DNA from: Botryococcus braunii
Lineage: Eukaryota > Chlorophyta > Trebouxiophyceae
DNA length: 64,000 nucleotides
Direction: 5' to 3'
Assembly: GCA_002005505.1 (NCBI GenBank)
Contig: KV908345.1
Coordinates: 237,501 to 301,500, forward strand
Below, in pieces: positions 47,453 to 58,297 of the stretch. Position 1 is the stretch's first letter. Every line of letters starts with the position of its first letter. The notes below the pieces were generated by a model that was given only the letters and a program-made list of their open reading frames with translations, was not told the DNA's origin and ran no database searches. The translations under genes and the position numbers were made by a program.

Positions 47453-50400
47453 CTAAGCGCGCCTAGCGCGCTTCCGCTGCTTCTCAGCATTTTTACCACA
47501 TCCTTTACGTTTCTTGTCCACCTTTTCTTTTTGTTCCGGCCTGTGCTCCGTGGTTAAATCCCAGTACCGCTGTAACGCCTCCCTGGCGTGTTCTAAGTTA
47601 TCCTCTGGCTCCCAAGTATTATAAATATCCTGATACCCGGTCCACTTTACAAGATATTCTCGCGCAGTTTTTCGACCTCGTAACTTTCGTTCCCTATGAG
47701 CTAGCACAGCCTCGACCTCATACTCCTCTTCTCCATCAATAATCTCAGGTAGAGGAGGAGGTTGTACCGTCCCACCTTCCTTATAAGGCTTAAGCATAGA
47801 AACATGGAAGACATCATGAACCCTCAAAGTTTTTGGAAGCCTAATTCTGAAAGCTACCGATGATACCTCCTGGACGATGGGAAAAGGCCCAATAAACCGA
47901 GGTAAGAGTTTTCTTGTCCGAGTATGCTTGAATTTCAGATTCTTTGTTGAGAGGAGGACAGGTTGGCCTATTTTTAAAATAGGAGCATCTTTTCTCCTCG
48001 CGTCCGCATATGCCTTCATGCGGTCCTGCGCAGCTTTGAGACATGTCCGCGCTCTTTCTAGATCCCATCTCATCCTTCGTACAAACTCTGCTGCTGCTGG
48101 TACATACTCACGTACAGAAGATGTCACACCTTCATAGACTTCCTGGAAGGGAATCGTGGGATCCTGACCGAAAGTCAACCTAAATGGAGTAGTGTTGATT
48201 GATTGCTGAAAAGTGTTGTTGTAAGAAAATTCAGCCTCACACAAATGTTTATCCCAGTCGTTGTGTCTTCCAGTGACGTAATGACGCAAATAATCCTCCA
48301 AGATCCTATTAATTCGTTCCGTTTGACCGTCGGTCTGCGGATGAAACGCTGTAGATAGCGCAGAGCGACAACCGGTCAACCGAAAGAGCTCTTGACAGAA
48401 GCGACCCACCCACCTAGGATCTCTGTCTGATACAATGTGAGTGGGAAACCCATGCAAGGTGAAAACCCGGGTCCGTAACAGTTGAGCTATCACTTCTGCA
48501 CTTGCGTCAGTGGTCGTCGGAGCGAAGTGCGCATACTTTGACAACCTATCAACAGCAACCCAGATAGCGTCATATCCTTCCTTAGTTCTTGGCAGTCCAG
48601 TGATTAGGTCCATAGACATTGATTGCCACTTTCTGTCAGGTATTTCTAGAGGGTGTAGTAACCCTACAGGTAAGTGTGCTGGGGCTTTGACACGCTGACA
48701 CGAGTCACATTGGGCCACAAAGTCAGCCACATCTGAGGCCATCCCTGGCCACCACCAGGAACGTTGAACTAATTCGAGGGTCCTGTCCCTGCCTGGATGA
48801 CCAACTATAGGTGGTCCATGCAAATTTCCCAGGATTTCTCTACGAAGGTTACGTTCGACACCGTCAGAACTCATATGGTGGGAGGGAACGTAAATGCGCG
48901 CACCGCGCTTCCACAAGCCACTATGGAAGCTTAACTTGCGGCGATTTTGTTTACGATGGAGCCAATCATCTATCTCATATGCCTCACTTAAAACCCTTCC
49001 CCATCCCCTCAACCCGTCCATCGGCGTGGGTAGGGTGGTGGAGTCTGCAGCCTCCCCAACCCCCATCGCTCCTACTCCGACAGGGGGAGAGTGCTCCCCC
49101 AGGGGCCCTGCCCTAGCCTGAACCGACGCCTGAACCCCAGCCTGGGCCCGAGCTAGGGCTCGGACGTGGGCCCCGGCTAAGTGAGGACTCCTAGACAATG
49201 GGTCAGCAGGGTTAGTGGATCCCGGTGCATATTCCCATTGGATGTCGAATAACTGTAGAAACTCCGCCCAGCGCGCCCGTCTGGGTGAGAGTAGGGTTTG
49301 GGTTTGCAAAAAACTATTCGCGCGATGGTCCGTAACAACTGTAAAAGTTTGCCCTAATAAGTAACACCTCCACTCCTTGAGGGCATACAACACACCTGCA
49401 AGCTCTTTCTCAGTTGTGGAATAATTGCGTTCGGCATTACCAAGCTTTTTACTGAAGTATGCTACAGGTCTACCTTCTTGCAATAGTACTGCACCCACCC
49501 CATAGTCACTGGCATCTGAGATCACTTTGAAAGGCTTGCTACTGTCTGGGAGTGCTAGTACAGGAGGATTGGACAAAGTTTCTTTTAAACTTTGAAACGC
49601 GTGCTCTTCAGCTTCTCCCCACGTCCAAGGAACTTTGCCAGTGAGCCGGGTTAAGGGGGCCGCAAGCGTACTGTAACCCGGGACGAACTTGCGGAAGTAG
49701 TTGGCTAGTCCCAAGAATTGTCGTACGTGCGTGCTCCCCGTGGGTGTTGGCCAGTCCACAATAGTCCGAACTTTGGCAGGGTCAACTTTGATGCCGTCGC
49801 GCCCCACGACATGTCCCAAATACCGCAACTCAACAGCAAAAAACTCACACTTGGATAATTTTGCATAAAGTTTTTCCTCTCTCAGCCGAGTAAGGATGCG
49901 AGTTAAGTGCTCTAAGTGCTGTTCCCTGGACTTGCTGTATACCAACAAATCATCTAGGTAAACCACAACAAAACCCTCTCGAATAAAATCATGAAACACA
50001 CTGTTCATCAGTCTCTGAAACGTGGAGGGGGCATTCGTGAGACCAAAAGGAAGCACCAAAAATTCAAATGAACCTAAGGGTGTTCTAAAAGCGGTTTTGG
50101 GAACATCAGATTCATGTAATCGCACTTGATGGTAACCTGACAAGAGATCAGAAGAGGTAAAGAACTTTGAACCCTGCAGCTTGTCCAGAAGATCGTCTAT
50201 CCGTGGCAACGGATATTTGTCCTTCCTTGTTAAGTTATTAACTGCCCTGTAATCTATAACCATTTGGAATGTTCCGTCTTTCTTTCTCACAAACAATATG
50301 GGGCTACCATACGGTGATGCACTCGGCCTGATGAAACCCTGTGCTAGTAATTCCTCAACCTGCCTCCGACACTCCGCCACTTCTGGTTCAGCCAACCTAT

Positions 50401-51598
50401 AAGTGGGGCGACAGGGCGGCGTATGGCCGGGTGTCATAGGTATAGTGTGCAAGATGCCCCTGTCTGGAGGTAAATCTGGCAATTTCTCTGGAAAAACATC
50501 CAAAAACTCTAACAACAATTGCTTCAAGTCTTGTGGCTTGTCAGTCATACCCTCAATAACACGCCGGGAGTTTTCGTTTAAATTTAGGCCGGTGGCTCCG
50601 CTGTCTTCGTCCCAAGGATTATCCCCCTCTGTAGTTGCCACTGCAACCCTATGGAGATAGTGTGTTGCACAAACTGAGTCCTGTCCACTCCTTGCCTCTC
50701 GCACAACCCCCCAAAACCCTGGACAACCCTTTCGCATAGCCCGCCTAGCTTGACCCTCACTTATAACATTCACTTTTTGCGCCGGTAAGGTACCTCTTTC
50801 ACTAGGGGGCAGCGGGTTGAGGAGTGTAATGTAGTGTGAGGAATGAGGCGGTTTAAGATGAACTGCGCCATGATTGTAGTCAATTAACGCTTTTCTTTCT
50901 TTCAGAAAATCCTCACCAAGGATTAAGTCCACCCCATCCAACAGAGTTTCGCAGACAATGAAATCCCTCTGTTCCACATATGTTTGAGATAAGTGCACCC
51001 TGAGCTTAGCTGTCCCCGCCGAGCGCATGGTCTGCCCATCTGCAAGCTGGACATCCACACACTTCTTTGACAGCCTCACTCCGAGAGTAGCTAGGAAGTC
51101 AAGTCTGACGAACGAGTGCGTCGCCCCGGTATCGACTAAAGCGACGCCCTTCACACCAGTACAGTTAACATGAAAAAGCATTGCTAAATGCCTATTTGAA
51201 AAAGCTTGAGCAAAAGATACGCTAAATTTGGGTCCGGCATGGTAAACTACATAGGAGTAGGGGACATCAGGTCCCTTGGTACCTTGCAGGATAACTCTCA
51301 TGCCTTTTAGCCATGGGTACACTGCCTTGGATTTCGCCACTTTACTACCCATTAGAAAACAAGCACTTAAATGTTTATTTGCTTGTTGCTCACGAGCGAA
51401 AGTGGATAAGGTGTCCTCAGCTTTACCTATAGGTACTGCAACAAATGTCGGTTTAGACCTTCCATCGGGTAGGGTATTGTCAAAGGGGCCTCTAGAAGAA
51501 GAACAATGCAAAAACTCAGAACAACGTTGCTCGATAGAAGAATGAAAAGATTCCCAAGGAACAAAAGTGTGGAGGTTTCCTTCTCTAACTCCACTCAT
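47453..51598 (-). CDS. pol: Gypsy-2 copy A Pol: protease, RT, RNase H, integrase, chromodomain (1381 aa)
   Basis: An uninterrupted polyprotein. Residues 1-130 (GNLHTFVPWESFHSSIEQRC onward) match no domain I recognise. Protease: LVDTGATHSFV with DTGA at 156-159. RT: RKKDGTFQMVIDYRAVN, LPFGLTNAPSTFQ, YLDDLLVYS. RNase H: SDASDYGVGAVLLQ, VVTDHRAN. A Pro/Gly/Ala-rich linker, then integrase: H-H-C-C region with CDSCQRV, core SMDLITGLP, SDRDPRWVGRF, HPQTDGQTERINR. Chromodomain: EYLVKWTGYQDIYNTWEPED, followed by a basic tail (KKRKGCGKNAEKQRKRARRA). The start ATG overlaps the gag stop as ATGA (51598-51595), which suggests coupled termination-reinitiation or a -1 shift. All catalytic motifs look intact. 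Confidence 0.93.
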   Translation of the reverse strand: MSGVREGNLHTFVPWESFHSSIEQRCSEFLHCSSSRGPFDNTLPDGRSKPTFVAVPIGKAEDTLSTFAREQQANKHLSACFLMGSKVAKSKAVYPWLKGMRVILQGTKGPDVPYSYVVYHAGPKFSVSFAQAFSNRHLAMLFHVNCTGVKGVALVDTGATHSFVRLDFLATLGVRLSKKCVDVQLADGQTMRSAGTAKLRVHLSQTYVEQRDFIVCETLLDGVDLILGEDFLKERKALIDYNHGAVHLKPPHSSHYITLLNPLPPSERGTLPAQKVNVISEGQARRAMRKGCPGFWGVVREARSGQDSVCATHYLHRVAVATTEGDNPWDEDSGATGLNLNENSRRVIEGMTDKPQDLKQLLLEFLDVFPEKLPDLPPDRGILHTIPMTPGHTPPCRPTYRLAEPEVAECRRQVEELLAQGFIRPSASPYGSPILFVRKKDGTFQMVIDYRAVNNLTRKDKYPLPRIDDLLDKLQGSKFFTSSDLLSGYHQVRLHESDVPKTAFRTPLGSFEFLVLPFGLTNAPSTFQRLMNSVFHDFIREGFVVVYLDDLLVYSKSREQHLEHLTRILTRLREEKLYAKLSKCEFFAVELRYLGHVVGRDGIKVDPAKVRTIVDWPTPTGSTHVRQFLGLANYFRKFVPGYSTLAAPLTRLTGKVPWTWGEAEEHAFQSLKETLSNPPVLALPDSSKPFKVISDASDYGVGAVLLQEGRPVAYFSKKLGNAERNYSTTEKELAGVLYALKEWRCYLLGQTFTVVTDHRANSFLQTQTLLSPRRARWAEFLQLFDIQWEYAPGSTNPADPLSRSPHLAGAHVRALARAQAGVQASVQARAGPLGEHSPPVGVGAMGVGEAADSTTLPTPMDGLRGWGRVLSEAYEIDDWLHRKQNRRKLSFHSGLWKRGARIYVPSHHMSSDGVERNLRREILGNLHGPPIVGHPGRDRTLELVQRSWWWPGMASDVADFVAQCDSCQRVKAPAHLPVGLLHPLEIPDRKWQSMSMDLITGLPRTKEGYDAIWVAVDRLSKYAHFAPTTTDASAEVIAQLLRTRVFTLHGFPTHIVSDRDPRWVGRFCQELFRLTGCRSALSTAFHPQTDGQTERINRILEDYLRHYVTGRHNDWDKHLCEAEFSYNNTFQQSINTTPFRLTFGQDPTIPFQEVYEGVTSSVREYVPAAAEFVRRMRWDLERARTCLKAAQDRMKAYADARRKDAPILKIGQPVLLSTKNLKFKHTRTRKLLPRFIGPFPIVQEVSSVAFRIRLPKTLRVHDVFHVSMLKPYKEGGTVQPPPLPEIIDGEEEYEVEAVLAHRERKLRGRKTAREYLVKWTGYQDIYNTWEPEDNLEHAREALQRYWDLTTEHRPEQKEKVDKKRKGCGKNAEKQRKRARRA

Positions 51599-53037
51599 GG
51601 CCTACCGCGTCCCCTTGCCCGGCCCCGTCCACGGCCCCGTCCTCTGATTCTCCTCCCCCGTCCGGCCCCACCCTGTGCTGTCCACCCTTGCATAGGGGCT
51701 GCTCCCACACCAAGGGACCTAAAGTTGTTGTGGCCCCCTCCTACCCGTCGCCGCAGCATATCACCAGCCAGACCTAGAATTGGTGGAGCAGGCTGGTTTA
51801 CCTCCTGTCTGGCCTTCACAACGTGCTGCAAGATGTCCCACTGTTGTTGATTAAGATAGGCGTTAGGGTCCTCTCTAAGTTTTTTGAGTGGGCAAAACCA
51901 AGATTCATGGCCAGGGGTATTGCACGCGTAACAGCTTCTGTTGAGGGGAAAGGCAACTCTAGTGTCCCTCCGATACTCGGGAGGTAAACCATCCCTGCGG
52001 GGATAAGGAGTCGCGCCTTGGATCGCGGCGACCGTGGCGAGCGGCGCAGGGTAACCATGGGCCATCTGGATTGGCGCTGCCACCATCGGTGCAGCTGCCA
52101 TCATCCCAAATTCATGACTGTAGTAGGGGATTGTCCAGTCCTGTCCGACGCCAGCAACGTGCGGTGCTGGGCCAACGGTGGCGGTTGCAATGCTTGAGTT
52201 AGGGCCCCCGGGGCCGGTTCTCAGTCTCTTTGCCTGTAAGGGCCCGCCCACCGCGGCATCGTACCGTGTGAGTAAACTTATCAGGGCATCCAAGTCATCA
52301 AAATCTTTGCCTGTTGTAGGGTTAATTGCTGAATATTTCTTTAAATCCTCACGGAGGCCTTTACGAAACCTATGGATTTTCTCCCCCATAGAAAGGTCCC
52401 CACCGACTTCTACCTCAGCTAGCAAGGTTGTAAATCGTTCAACATACTTCTCAACTGATTCGTTGCCCTGATATACGGAATCAAGTTTATCCCTTGCCTT
52501 TGCAACCTTATCAGTGTTATCATAGACAGAAGACAACAGATCCCCAAAGAGAGCTAAATCCACGACAGCACCTGGATTTTGCCTCATGTAAGCTGCTTTT
52601 TTGGTTAACCACACCTTTTTCACGCTCTTTCCTAAACAGCGCACTGCGTAATCAACCCTGAGGTTCGCGGGCACACCGGTGAGTTCACAATATGACCTCA
52701 CATCGTCTAGGAATTGTTCGAGATCGTCCCTGCGTCCCTCGAATTTTTCCGGTAAATGCGTTCGAACTGTCGGGATTCTTGCCTGTGGGTTCGCGGGGTT
52801 TTGAGCCGCGACTTCAGCGTTTTCTGCGGTTTGTCGTAACTCAGCCAGTTCGGCAGCCATTGCCGCTTCACGCCCCTCGGCCTCGGCCAAAGCAGCCTGC
52901 AGCTCTTCAACTTGTCGTCTAGCCATTTCTGAGCTGTCAGTGCTGGCGAGGCTCGGTGACACAGGAAATCGAGAAAGTCCGGGTGGGGGCCCTAAACTCG
53001 GTGACCCGAGTCGTAGGCCCCTAAAAGCGCCACACAC
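51595..53037 (-). CDS. gag: Gypsy-2 copy A Gag (480 aa)
   Basis: Retrotransposon structural protein. After a Pro/Ser-rich start comes a predicted coiled coil (MARRQVEELQAALAEAEGRE, rich in Ala/Glu). The gag core has FEGRRDDLEQFLDDVRSYCE and NESVEKYVERFTTLLAEVEV, the latter parallel to gypsy-1 gag. CCHC knuckle CYACNTPGHESWFC lies near residue 375; the tail is GRRIRGRGRGRGRARGRGRP. The ATG at 53037 is the first in frame; MARRQVEEL further in is an alternative start. The leader 53038-53142 carries the primer-binding site one base from the LTR. Confidence 0.9.
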   Translation of the reverse strand: MCGAFRGLRLGSPSLGPPPGLSRFPVSPSLASTDSSEMARRQVEELQAALAEAEGREAAMAAELAELRQTAENAEVAAQNPANPQARIPTVRTHLPEKFEGRRDDLEQFLDDVRSYCELTGVPANLRVDYAVRCLGKSVKKVWLTKKAAYMRQNPGAVVDLALFGDLLSSVYDNTDKVAKARDKLDSVYQGNESVEKYVERFTTLLAEVEVGGDLSMGEKIHRFRKGLREDLKKYSAINPTTGKDFDDLDALISLLTRYDAAVGGPLQAKRLRTGPGGPNSSIATATVGPAPHVAGVGQDWTIPYYSHEFGMMAAAPMVAAPIQMAHGYPAPLATVAAIQGATPYPRRDGLPPEYRRDTRVAFPLNRSCYACNTPGHESWFCPLKKLREDPNAYLNQQQWDILQHVVKARQEVNQPAPPILGLAGDMLRRRVGGGHNNFRSLGVGAAPMQGWTAQGGAGRGRRIRGRGRGRGRARGRGRP

Positions 53038-53142
53038 ACCACAACTAACCCAATCCGAACCTATAGAATTCTCTGAAAAACTTCTTTGGGAAATTTTTTC
53101 AACGAGAGGAGCTCAAAATTTGGCCCCTCTCGCCGATACCAG

Positions 53143-53439
53143 TGATACAGTAGAAACGGCCAAAGGATGCGGGAACAATGGTTACAACTTGTTTGGGCTC
53201 CACCTCAGTACCCGTCCAGTCCGGCCCGGTCCTTCCTCTGGCAAAGCTTTATTCTATCCTGTTCTAAGTGTCCCTGTCTCCATCGCCAATGCGCCTTGTC
53301 AAGTAAGGGGTCACTCCCTTGGCGCGTGAAGCAGCCACTTCTTGGCGTGGAGGACCATAACTCACGAAGGGACCTTTATGGAGGTCCAAATCCTCGTGGT
53401 CCGGTCATTTTCCTATAACACGCGACTATTCCTGTTACA
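53143..53439 (-). repeat. Gypsy-2 LTR 3 (5' LTR of copy A)
   Basis: Same sequence as 41263-41559 in my reading. It is followed on the right by the target duplication CGTAG and by unit 4 sequence (GTGGGGCAAATCCTACTTTA), which matches 23202 onwards of unit 3. Confidence 0.95.
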
Positions 53440-56421
53440 CGTAGAGTGGGGCAAATCCTACTTTAAGCTGCAAGTCATCTTCCAATCAAATGTGCCAGTG
53501 GACGGTGTGCTGGAAGGTCTCACGTATATACTTAGAGCAGGGTGGATGTTGTTATGGCTCATGAGACAGCAGGGTGTCCATACTGTTGAGCTGTGTGGAA
53601 ATTGTTGATCTGTGACGCCCATAGAGGTTCTGTCTAGAGGTTTTATTTCAATAAGGAGGAGGAGGAGGAGGAGGAGGAAGAAGAAGATGAGGAGGAGGAA
53701 GAAGAATTCTTCGAAGGAGGAGGTGGAGGAGGAGGGGGGGGGGAGAGGGAGGGAGGGAGGGAGGGATGAAGGGAGGGAGGGAGCTTCCACCCTCGGGGAA
53801 GGAAGGAAGGAAGACATGGAGTGGAAAATGGATAAATGAACGTATGAATTAATGTATCATTGATTGATGACATTAGCTTCTTGTTCGAGTCGCGAAGAAG
53901 TTTTTGTGAGGTTTATGCAAATGGAGACAGGCATGTTGCAGATAGCCTAGGCACACCTAGTCGTCATAGTTGTGACAGGTCATGTGTAATGACAGTCCAA
54001 GGCAACTTAAGTCGTTGTAACTATAACTGGTCATGTTCATCCATGCAATAACTCAGTCCATCTTTTCACGAAGGAGAGGTTTCTTCGACGTTATATCCTA
54101 TATACACGTATGGTGTATATATACACGATGGCCACAGCTTTTTTACTTCTTCAGGTATTAATTGTACTTACCCCTCGAGGGGTAAGAATGAGCTCATTCT
54201 TGCCCGCCTGCTGGTCTTCGAATTCAAGGAAACTGTGCAGTCAATCCTTCGCTCTGTTTGAGCTTGTGACTAGCGTCTCGCTTTTATAACCTAGGGCATG
54301 GCCCCAGTGTCCCGAAGAACCCGATCGCGATCGGTAGTCGTACTACATCTAGTATGTCGTGCTGGTTGCAGTACTGTCGTAATGAGACGTTCGATCAATT
54401 CCCATACTTGGGGAGAGGTCGTTTGGCCCGATGGGGGGTATAAATTCTCGAGGACCACGCTACTTGACGTCAGGCTAAGTGGGATACCTGAGTATCCATC
54501 TTGCCAACTCTACAAGATCTTCTCTAGAGCAACCTCTAGAGCAATACGATAACATTTTTTCCGGGGTGCCGACCTGAGCATGCTTGCCTGCAAAATATGG
54601 ATCTAATTTTTGTAAATCCTAGTCGGTCATCTTTCTTGGAGCGCATCCCCACCTGGGGATGCGCTGCAGGGGGCCGCTGGTATATTCGAATTCTTCTATC
54701 CCATATGAGCGGAAACAGCATGCAAAAGGTTGGGCAAACACCCCTTCTACAGTTCCCATAGTAATTAAATTGGTTATAACTCACAATTTCGAGTTATATT
54801 GTCTCCATCGTTTTGATTTTGATGAACTTTAGCTGGCAAAAAGGGGCAAGCCTCAGCCCCGGCATTTGGCGTTATAGGATGGTAGCGTGAGTGGCAAATG
54901 GGCCTGACTGTAGGGAGTAGCCACTGGGCCTGCCCTAGCTAATTCCGTACATACATGTTCATGCATACATATCTGTGTATGTACATTTGAAACAAATTTG
55001 TCAGTGTGTGCATCTTTGTGGGCATGACCCAACTCGAATGGCATAAGTTCATGCTTTTACATTAAGTGTAAAAGCAACGTGGTTTGTGCGCCTTTGGAGA
55101 GATGAGCGGTGTGGTTTCCGATAGTCAGAGTGCAAGTAAGTCGTTATAACAACATTCTTACTTACATCAAAATTATTAATGGCACCCAACATTTCTGAGT
55201 TTGCTTACGTAGAACTTTACAACACCCAGGATTCGTATTGGACGTCACGTGACATGAACGGTCAAGTTTGAATCACATTTCCCACTAGCACATGCATATG
55301 TATTGGGGCATATCGGAGACTCACTCCGATGTGCGTGCCTGCACATGCACGCACAATGGAGCATTCCCGCACAAGTTATCCCCAAAGTTGAACGGATTTA
55401 GAATTGAGAGTATGCGTTACTCGTAGGCCATACTTTCAAAAGTTCGTGGTGGACTTCCTGTGCTGCGCTTTGTTATACAAAGTAATTACGTAATGACGTG
55501 TGTTTATGTCGCTTTGCACATTGATTCCTGCTGCTGCTGGGGCGCCCGAGCTTGTTGAAGTATTTACATATATGGCAGGTATGGCTTAAGCTCACGGATT
55601 AATCGACTTCCAGGCACGAATGAAAGGTTCAGCCGCGTGTATAGATGATATAGTTAGTCAACCCTCTTAGGTGTGCGCCAGTCTTCTTGTAATGCCGGAT
55701 ATCCGTGTAACGGCGGATATTCAGTGACTTCTTGCCTGCACCTTGCCTCACACATAGCTCACCAGCCTCTCAGTGACCGGACGTCTTCCTGCGACATATC
55801 TCCCTCCTCCTCTTTCTCCTCCTCCGCCTCTTCCTCCTCCTCTTCCTTTTCCCCTTGCTCTACTTCTTCCTCTTCATAATCAACTTCATCCCTCAACTCC
55901 TCGGTTTGGTTTGCGAAGCGCCTAGTCCAGCCTGCCGTGCCACTTGCCTGGTTGAAAGATGGGAGAGATCTCTACACGACTTAAAAAGTGAAGCGTGTCC
56001 GAAGCGCAACGTGACAGTAGCACCTGCACGTGTACAATGGGTGGTTTCATGTGGCGAATACCCGTATGGGTATTCACACTTGGGCCACGCGTGCCCCAAA
56101 TCCTTGCGCAGGCAGCTGCATAAGAGAAAGCACCTACTTGTTAGATGCCAATCCAAAACGTGGGCTGTAGACCCAAAAGTGTTTCTGGACTCCCGACCAA
56201 GGGTGCTCCCAGCTTGCAGGTAGTACGAAGATTATTTGTCAGACGGTCTAAGTTGAACAAATCCGGGCTCTTCAAGCCATATGTGAACACGGGTTTCTCC
56301 CACAATGCCAGCCAGGACGCACACATGCACTCGCACACGCACACGCTCACTCTCAGGCTTACTCTCACTCCTTCCCCCCTCTCTCACTCACTCGATCTCA
56401 CTCATTCATTCACTCACACAC

Positions 56422-56643
<222 letters not shown>

Positions 56644-56973
56644 GGATGACCAAAGCCAAAGTCCGCATGTGCAGATACCCCAATTGGACCGCAATATCAC
56701 CATGAGAATGATCGCAGTTTGCAACAAGACAGAGGTTTCTCGTCCAATGCAAGGCCTTTGTGGCCCTGAGCTGTGCTTAGACATCAAACAAACGGGCTTC
56801 CCTCACGCCAGTATATTTGCCGACAGTGAGACAATGTACTTCAGACGCCAGCACGCATCCTGGGCAATTCACCCCGGATATGTGAATTTCCGACGTCCGA
56901 CATTCTCAACATTCGACATTTGTAGACATCCGACATTTTGTTGCTCCGGATTCACCGAGTAAATTACTTAGTA

Positions 56974-57156
56974 AGGATGTCATCCAGATCTGAACCCCAT
57001 CAAAACAGTAAGTTGTCCAAACCGTCTAGACCCTCTGAACCCCATCAAACAACAACCCTTGGGCCCTCAGACTCAAGGGATGGGTACCCCGAGGGACCAC
57101 AACCAGGTCAACCCACGAAGCAGCATGCGAACACCACCTTTTCTCTCGGAGGCTAG
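56974..57156 (+). CDS. Small open frame, unknown (60 codons)
   Basis: ATG-initiated frame in a microsatellite-poor stretch: MSSRSEPHQNSKLSKPSRPS to the end HANTTFSLGG. Composition is Ser/Pro/Gln-rich and looks disordered. No family recognised. Plus-strand sequence just upstream (56642-56960) is also open in places without recognisable motifs. It could be an exon or chance. Confidence 0.25.
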   Translation, partial: RMSSRSEPHQNSKLSKPSRPSEPHQTTTLGPSDSRDGYPEGPQPGQPTKQHANTTFSLGG

Positions 57157-57216
57157 ACCGACATTGACGGCAGCATGTTATTTATCTTTTTTTGCCAAAC
57201 TTGATGTTAAGGACGG

Positions 57217-57480
57217 ATGTCCTCCACCCCGGAAGCTTCTGGAACGCCTCCTTATGCCACGTGGCAGCGACCTTGGGCCCACAAGCCCCGAGCCTTCTCA
57301 GTAAACAACACGCACCGACGGGACTTTCATGTCGACAAAGCATTGACAAATTACAGTCGACACATTTTGGAGCTGCTCCCCATCGAAAGAAATCCACTCG
57401 TGCGGGTCGACCCACTTCAAGGTCGACAGACCAAATTTAAGGTCGACAGACAAAACTCTTTACAAGTCGCTCTGCAGTAG
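57217..57480 (+). CDS. Small open frame, unknown (87 aa)
   Basis: ATG to TAG, with a codon pattern that looks protein-like: MSSTPEASGTPPYATWQRPW near the start and ALTNYSRHILELLPIERNPL in the middle. It is basic and has a short internal GGTCGACAGAC repeat near the 3' end. The last 20 bases (AAGTCGCTCTGCAGT) recur at 57607-57622 in a slightly different context. No signal peptide or membrane segment. The function is not recognised; it may be a single-exon gene, an exon, or chance. Confidence 0.35.
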   Translation: MSSTPEASGTPPYATWQRPWAHKPRAFSVNNTHRRDFHVDKALTNYSRHILELLPIERNPLVRVDPLQGRQTKFKVDRQNSLQVALQ

Positions 57481-58297
57481 AAAAAAAAAAGAAGTGAAGT
57501 ATGCATAACCTGGCACATGCGGGGAAACTCGAATGTAAGCACCATAAATTCCCCCTGTGCCCCCCGTACATTCACATGGAGCTTCCGCAAACTCTTTAAA
57601 TTTACAGGTCGCTCTGCAGTGTTCACCACTGATGAAGGCGGGGCGTTTTACCCGCGTGCATGCATGTAGAGCCAATCACGTGATTGGCTCTACACAAGTT
57701 GTACGTGTGGTATCCCTATCCATGGATATCGTTCAGTATGTATGCGACACATGCTGTAGAAGACGATGCGTTCCAGCATACTTTGCCATTTGGCCGATCA
57801 TTTAAACCCCCACAGCTTGAAGGTCTCGAAGCATTCTGCTGATAAAATACATTAATGCGGGAGGCCCCCAAACATTGCTGACCTTGATGCAGAGATGCAC
57901 ACAGTCATGATCGATTATTCCACATAGATCAGTTCATGCCATTCGAACATTCTATCATGCTACATCCATACCGCCGGCATCCGCCGCCGGCCGCGGGCTC
58001 GATCGTGAGCCAGCCGAAGGAGGAGGGAGAAACGTGAGTGCAAACAAGACCCTTCCTTTCCTTTCCTTTCCTTTCCCTAATTACTGTACACGCCCTGTGG
58101 TGCGCAAGCGGAAGCCCATCGCTTGGGAATTAGCACCTTCGCCAACGTCAGCCAAATTTAGCACCTTCACACAATCCGGGATGGGAAAGATCATGGAAAG
58201 AAAAACTGTGAATGCCTTCCCAACTCTGGTACTTTCCTACTTTCCTCCTTTCCAGAATTATCGAAGTATCCACTCTTTATATAATTTACTACCAGAA
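57481..58297. other. Intergenic, nothing assigned
   Basis: Contains an A-run (57480-57490), the inverted repeat AGCCAATCACGTGATTGGCT near 57671-57690 and a short (TTTCC) run near 58047-58075. No gene supported. Confidence 0.4.

Larger units (their letters stand above)
41263..53439 (-). mobile_element. Three-LTR Ty3/gypsy array (gypsy-2): complete copy A joined to rearranged copy B
   Basis: Three 297-bp LTRs (41263-41559, 46566-46862, 53143-53439), all in the same orientation. The 5-bp target duplication CGTAG flanks the whole array (41258-41262 and 53440-53444), not the middle LTR. Copy A (46566-53439, 6874 bp) is complete: primer-binding site TGGTATCGGCGAGAGG, gag, pol with chromodomain, 3' UTR, polypurine tract. 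Copy B (41263-46862) shares the middle LTR, lacks the leader and most of gag, and has an internal inversion. The outer LTRs look identical to each other, while the middle one differs at three positions. The interrupted host sequence is duplication unit 4. Confidence 0.92.
40642..56400 (+). repeat. Segmental duplication unit 4 and head of a fifth copy
   Basis: Fourth copy, split by the gypsy-2 array at 41263-53439. Unit sequence resumes at 53440, with the purine tract 53655-53780, CATGGCCCCAGTGTCCCGAA near 54297 and the GGCAAAAAGGGG landmark near 54835. It then jumps near 54990-55000 to the segment equivalent to 13877 of unit 1, losing about 1.7 kb including the last TTLL exon. It ends with the GATGCCAATCCAAAACGTGG landmark near 56144, where a fifth copy should begin, but microsatellites start at about 56420 instead. 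No functional gene seen. Confidence 0.8.
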
